Source: Nitrospirota bacterium (GTDB taxonomy: Bacteria > Nitrospirota > Thermodesulfovibrionia > Thermodesulfovibrionales > JdFR-88). Taken from it: 12,433 bases of DNA. Of the stretch, positions 11,632 to 12,433 are shown piece after piece. The DNA is taken from the NCBI GenBank assembly GCA_021812785.1, contig JAKAMR010000075.1, positions 1 to 12,433 of the forward strand. The letters run 5' to 3'. The notes beneath the pieces were generated by a model. The model did not search any database, had not been told where the DNA came from, and saw only the letters and a list, made by a program, of their open reading frames with translations. The translations under genes were made by a program, and so were the position numbers. Numbering within the stretch: the first letter of the stretch is position 1; each line of letters opens with the position of its first letter.

Positions 11632-12433
11632 ATGAAAAAAGGCCTGAAACTGAAGGCTCTCTATCTGCTTGCGGCTACCCTTGTGCTTTTGGGCGTCCTT
11701 TTGCCCTTCGAAGCGAGATTTTTAAGGGTGGGCGAGTTTCCCGAAACGCTGATCTACCTGCTTTTTTTCAACCTGAACCTCTTTGCCCTCCTTGCGCTCA
11801 TCTATCTGGTGGGCAAGGGGTTCATAGAGCTGTACCTGGGCGTAAAGAGAAGGGTCATCGGGTTTAAGTTCAGGGCCAAGATCCTGCTTCTGTTCACGTT
11901 CCTGAGCATTACCCCCACGATAATGGTATATGCGGTGGCAAGCGGTCTTGCGACCAACTATATGGACAAGATATTCAATACCCAGTTCAGGGACCCGCTT
12001 GTCTCATCCCTTGCAATGGCGCGCTCCTTCTACCAGCAGGAAAAGGACGGCGCCCTTGATGCCGCCAGAAGCGCCCTTCAAAGCGGAAGTCTTAAGGCCA
12101 TAGGCCCCTACCGCATAACCTGTGTGCGGGCCCTGCCGCCGGACGCCACTCCCGCGATGCGGTCGGCCTTCGGGGGGCTAAAGGGGGCGGAGGTCCTCTC
12201 GGCCTCCGGCAGGGACACTGTGAGGGGGATGGTGCCGCGCCCTTCCGGCGGGGTGATAGTGGCCAGCACCACTTTGCCGGCCAGGCTCACATCCTATATC
12301 GAAAACATAAAACAGGCAAACGAAAGCCTTATAACGCTGGAGAGGTGGCGCACGCCCATAAGGACAAATTTCTATCTGGTCCTGGGCTTTATCGCCCTTA
12401 CGATCATGTTCACGGCCCTGCTTGCATCGCTTA
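11632..12433 (+). CDS. ntrY: NtrY-like sensor histidine kinase, N-terminal part
   Basis: The reading frame stays open for 267 codons to the window edge and covers the membrane-sensor part of an NtrY-type kinase. Two N-terminal helices (about 8-25 and 42-63) are followed by a basic loop (VKRRVIGFKFRAK, about 71-83). The third helix is KILLLFTFLSITPTIMVYAV (83-102), whose FLSITPT resembles the NtrY motif. A periplasmic domain of about 140 residues comes next, and a fourth helix (about 246-267) reaches the edge. HAMP, PAS and kinase domains should lie beyond it. NtrY works with the sigma54 regulator NtrX in nitrogen- or redox-linked control. The start ATG at 11632 follows the DUF4390 stop by 1 nt, with GGGAG (11616-11620) 11 nt upstream. 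The assignment to NtrY rests on topology and the DUF4390 neighbour. Confidence 0.75.
   Translation, partial: MKKGLKLKALYLLAATLVLLGVLLPFEARFLRVGEFPETLIYLLFFNLNLFALLALIYLVGKGFIELYLGVKRRVIGFKFRAKILLLFTFLSITPTIMVYAVASGLATNYMDKIFNTQFRDPLVSSLAMARSFYQQEKDGALDAARSALQSGSLKAIGPYRITCVRALPPDATPAMRSAFGGLKGAEVLSASGRDTVRGMVPRPSGGVIVASTTLPARLTSYIENIKQANESLITLERWRTPIRTNFYLVLGFIALTIMFTALLASL

Overview
This window looks like a chromosomal segment from a Gram-negative bacterium. Codon use is rich in AGG (Arg) and ATA (Ile) at moderate to high G+C. A DUF4390 gene sits directly upstream of an NtrY-like sensor kinase. These traits fit Nitrospirota or a deltaproteobacterial lineage, but no rRNA or other phylogenetic marker is present, so this is a low-confidence guess. 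No tRNA, rRNA, CRISPR array or intact transposase gene was seen.

Left part (1-6478), surface-glycan biosynthesis. The window opens inside a leftward gene for a UDP-sulfoquinovose synthase-like enzyme (SqdB/SQD1 family). It is divergent from a GT2 and a GT4 glycosyltransferase. After an intergenic stretch with hairpins and a decayed repeat comes a complete dTDP-L-rhamnose set in the order rmlA, rmlC, rmlB, rmlD. rmlC/rmlB and rmlB/rmlD overlap by 4 nt and 1 nt. rmlA and rmlC are 205 bp apart and each has its own promoter-like sequence. Together these genes suggest a rhamnose-containing, possibly sulfoquinovose-containing, cell-surface polysaccharide.

Middle (6476-7036), three different small terminal-inverted-repeat elements (MITE-like, no coding capacity) lie end to end. 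They occupy almost all of the rmlD-DUF202 gap, and the first supplies the stop codon of rmlD. Relatives or fragments of these elements occur near 2661-2757, 3791 and 9559-9669.

Right part (7087-12433), membrane and signalling genes. In order these are a DUF202 membrane protein (+), a single-domain PilZ protein (-), a soluble PAS histidine kinase without a nearby response regulator (-), and a translationally coupled pair of a tandem-CBS protein and an HPP-family membrane protein (-) with an FNR/CRP-type palindrome upstream. Last come a secreted DUF4390 protein (+) and the N-terminal part of an NtrY-like four-helix sensor kinase (+) that runs off the right edge.

The most unusual signals are the back-to-back MITE array with a reconstructable empty site in the rmlD stop codon, the apparently leaderless rmlA transcript, a hairpin that pairs the rmlC ribosome-binding site with its start region, and an FNR-like box placed as for a class II activator in front of the CBS-HPP operon. 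I did not find a clearly new multi-gene system.
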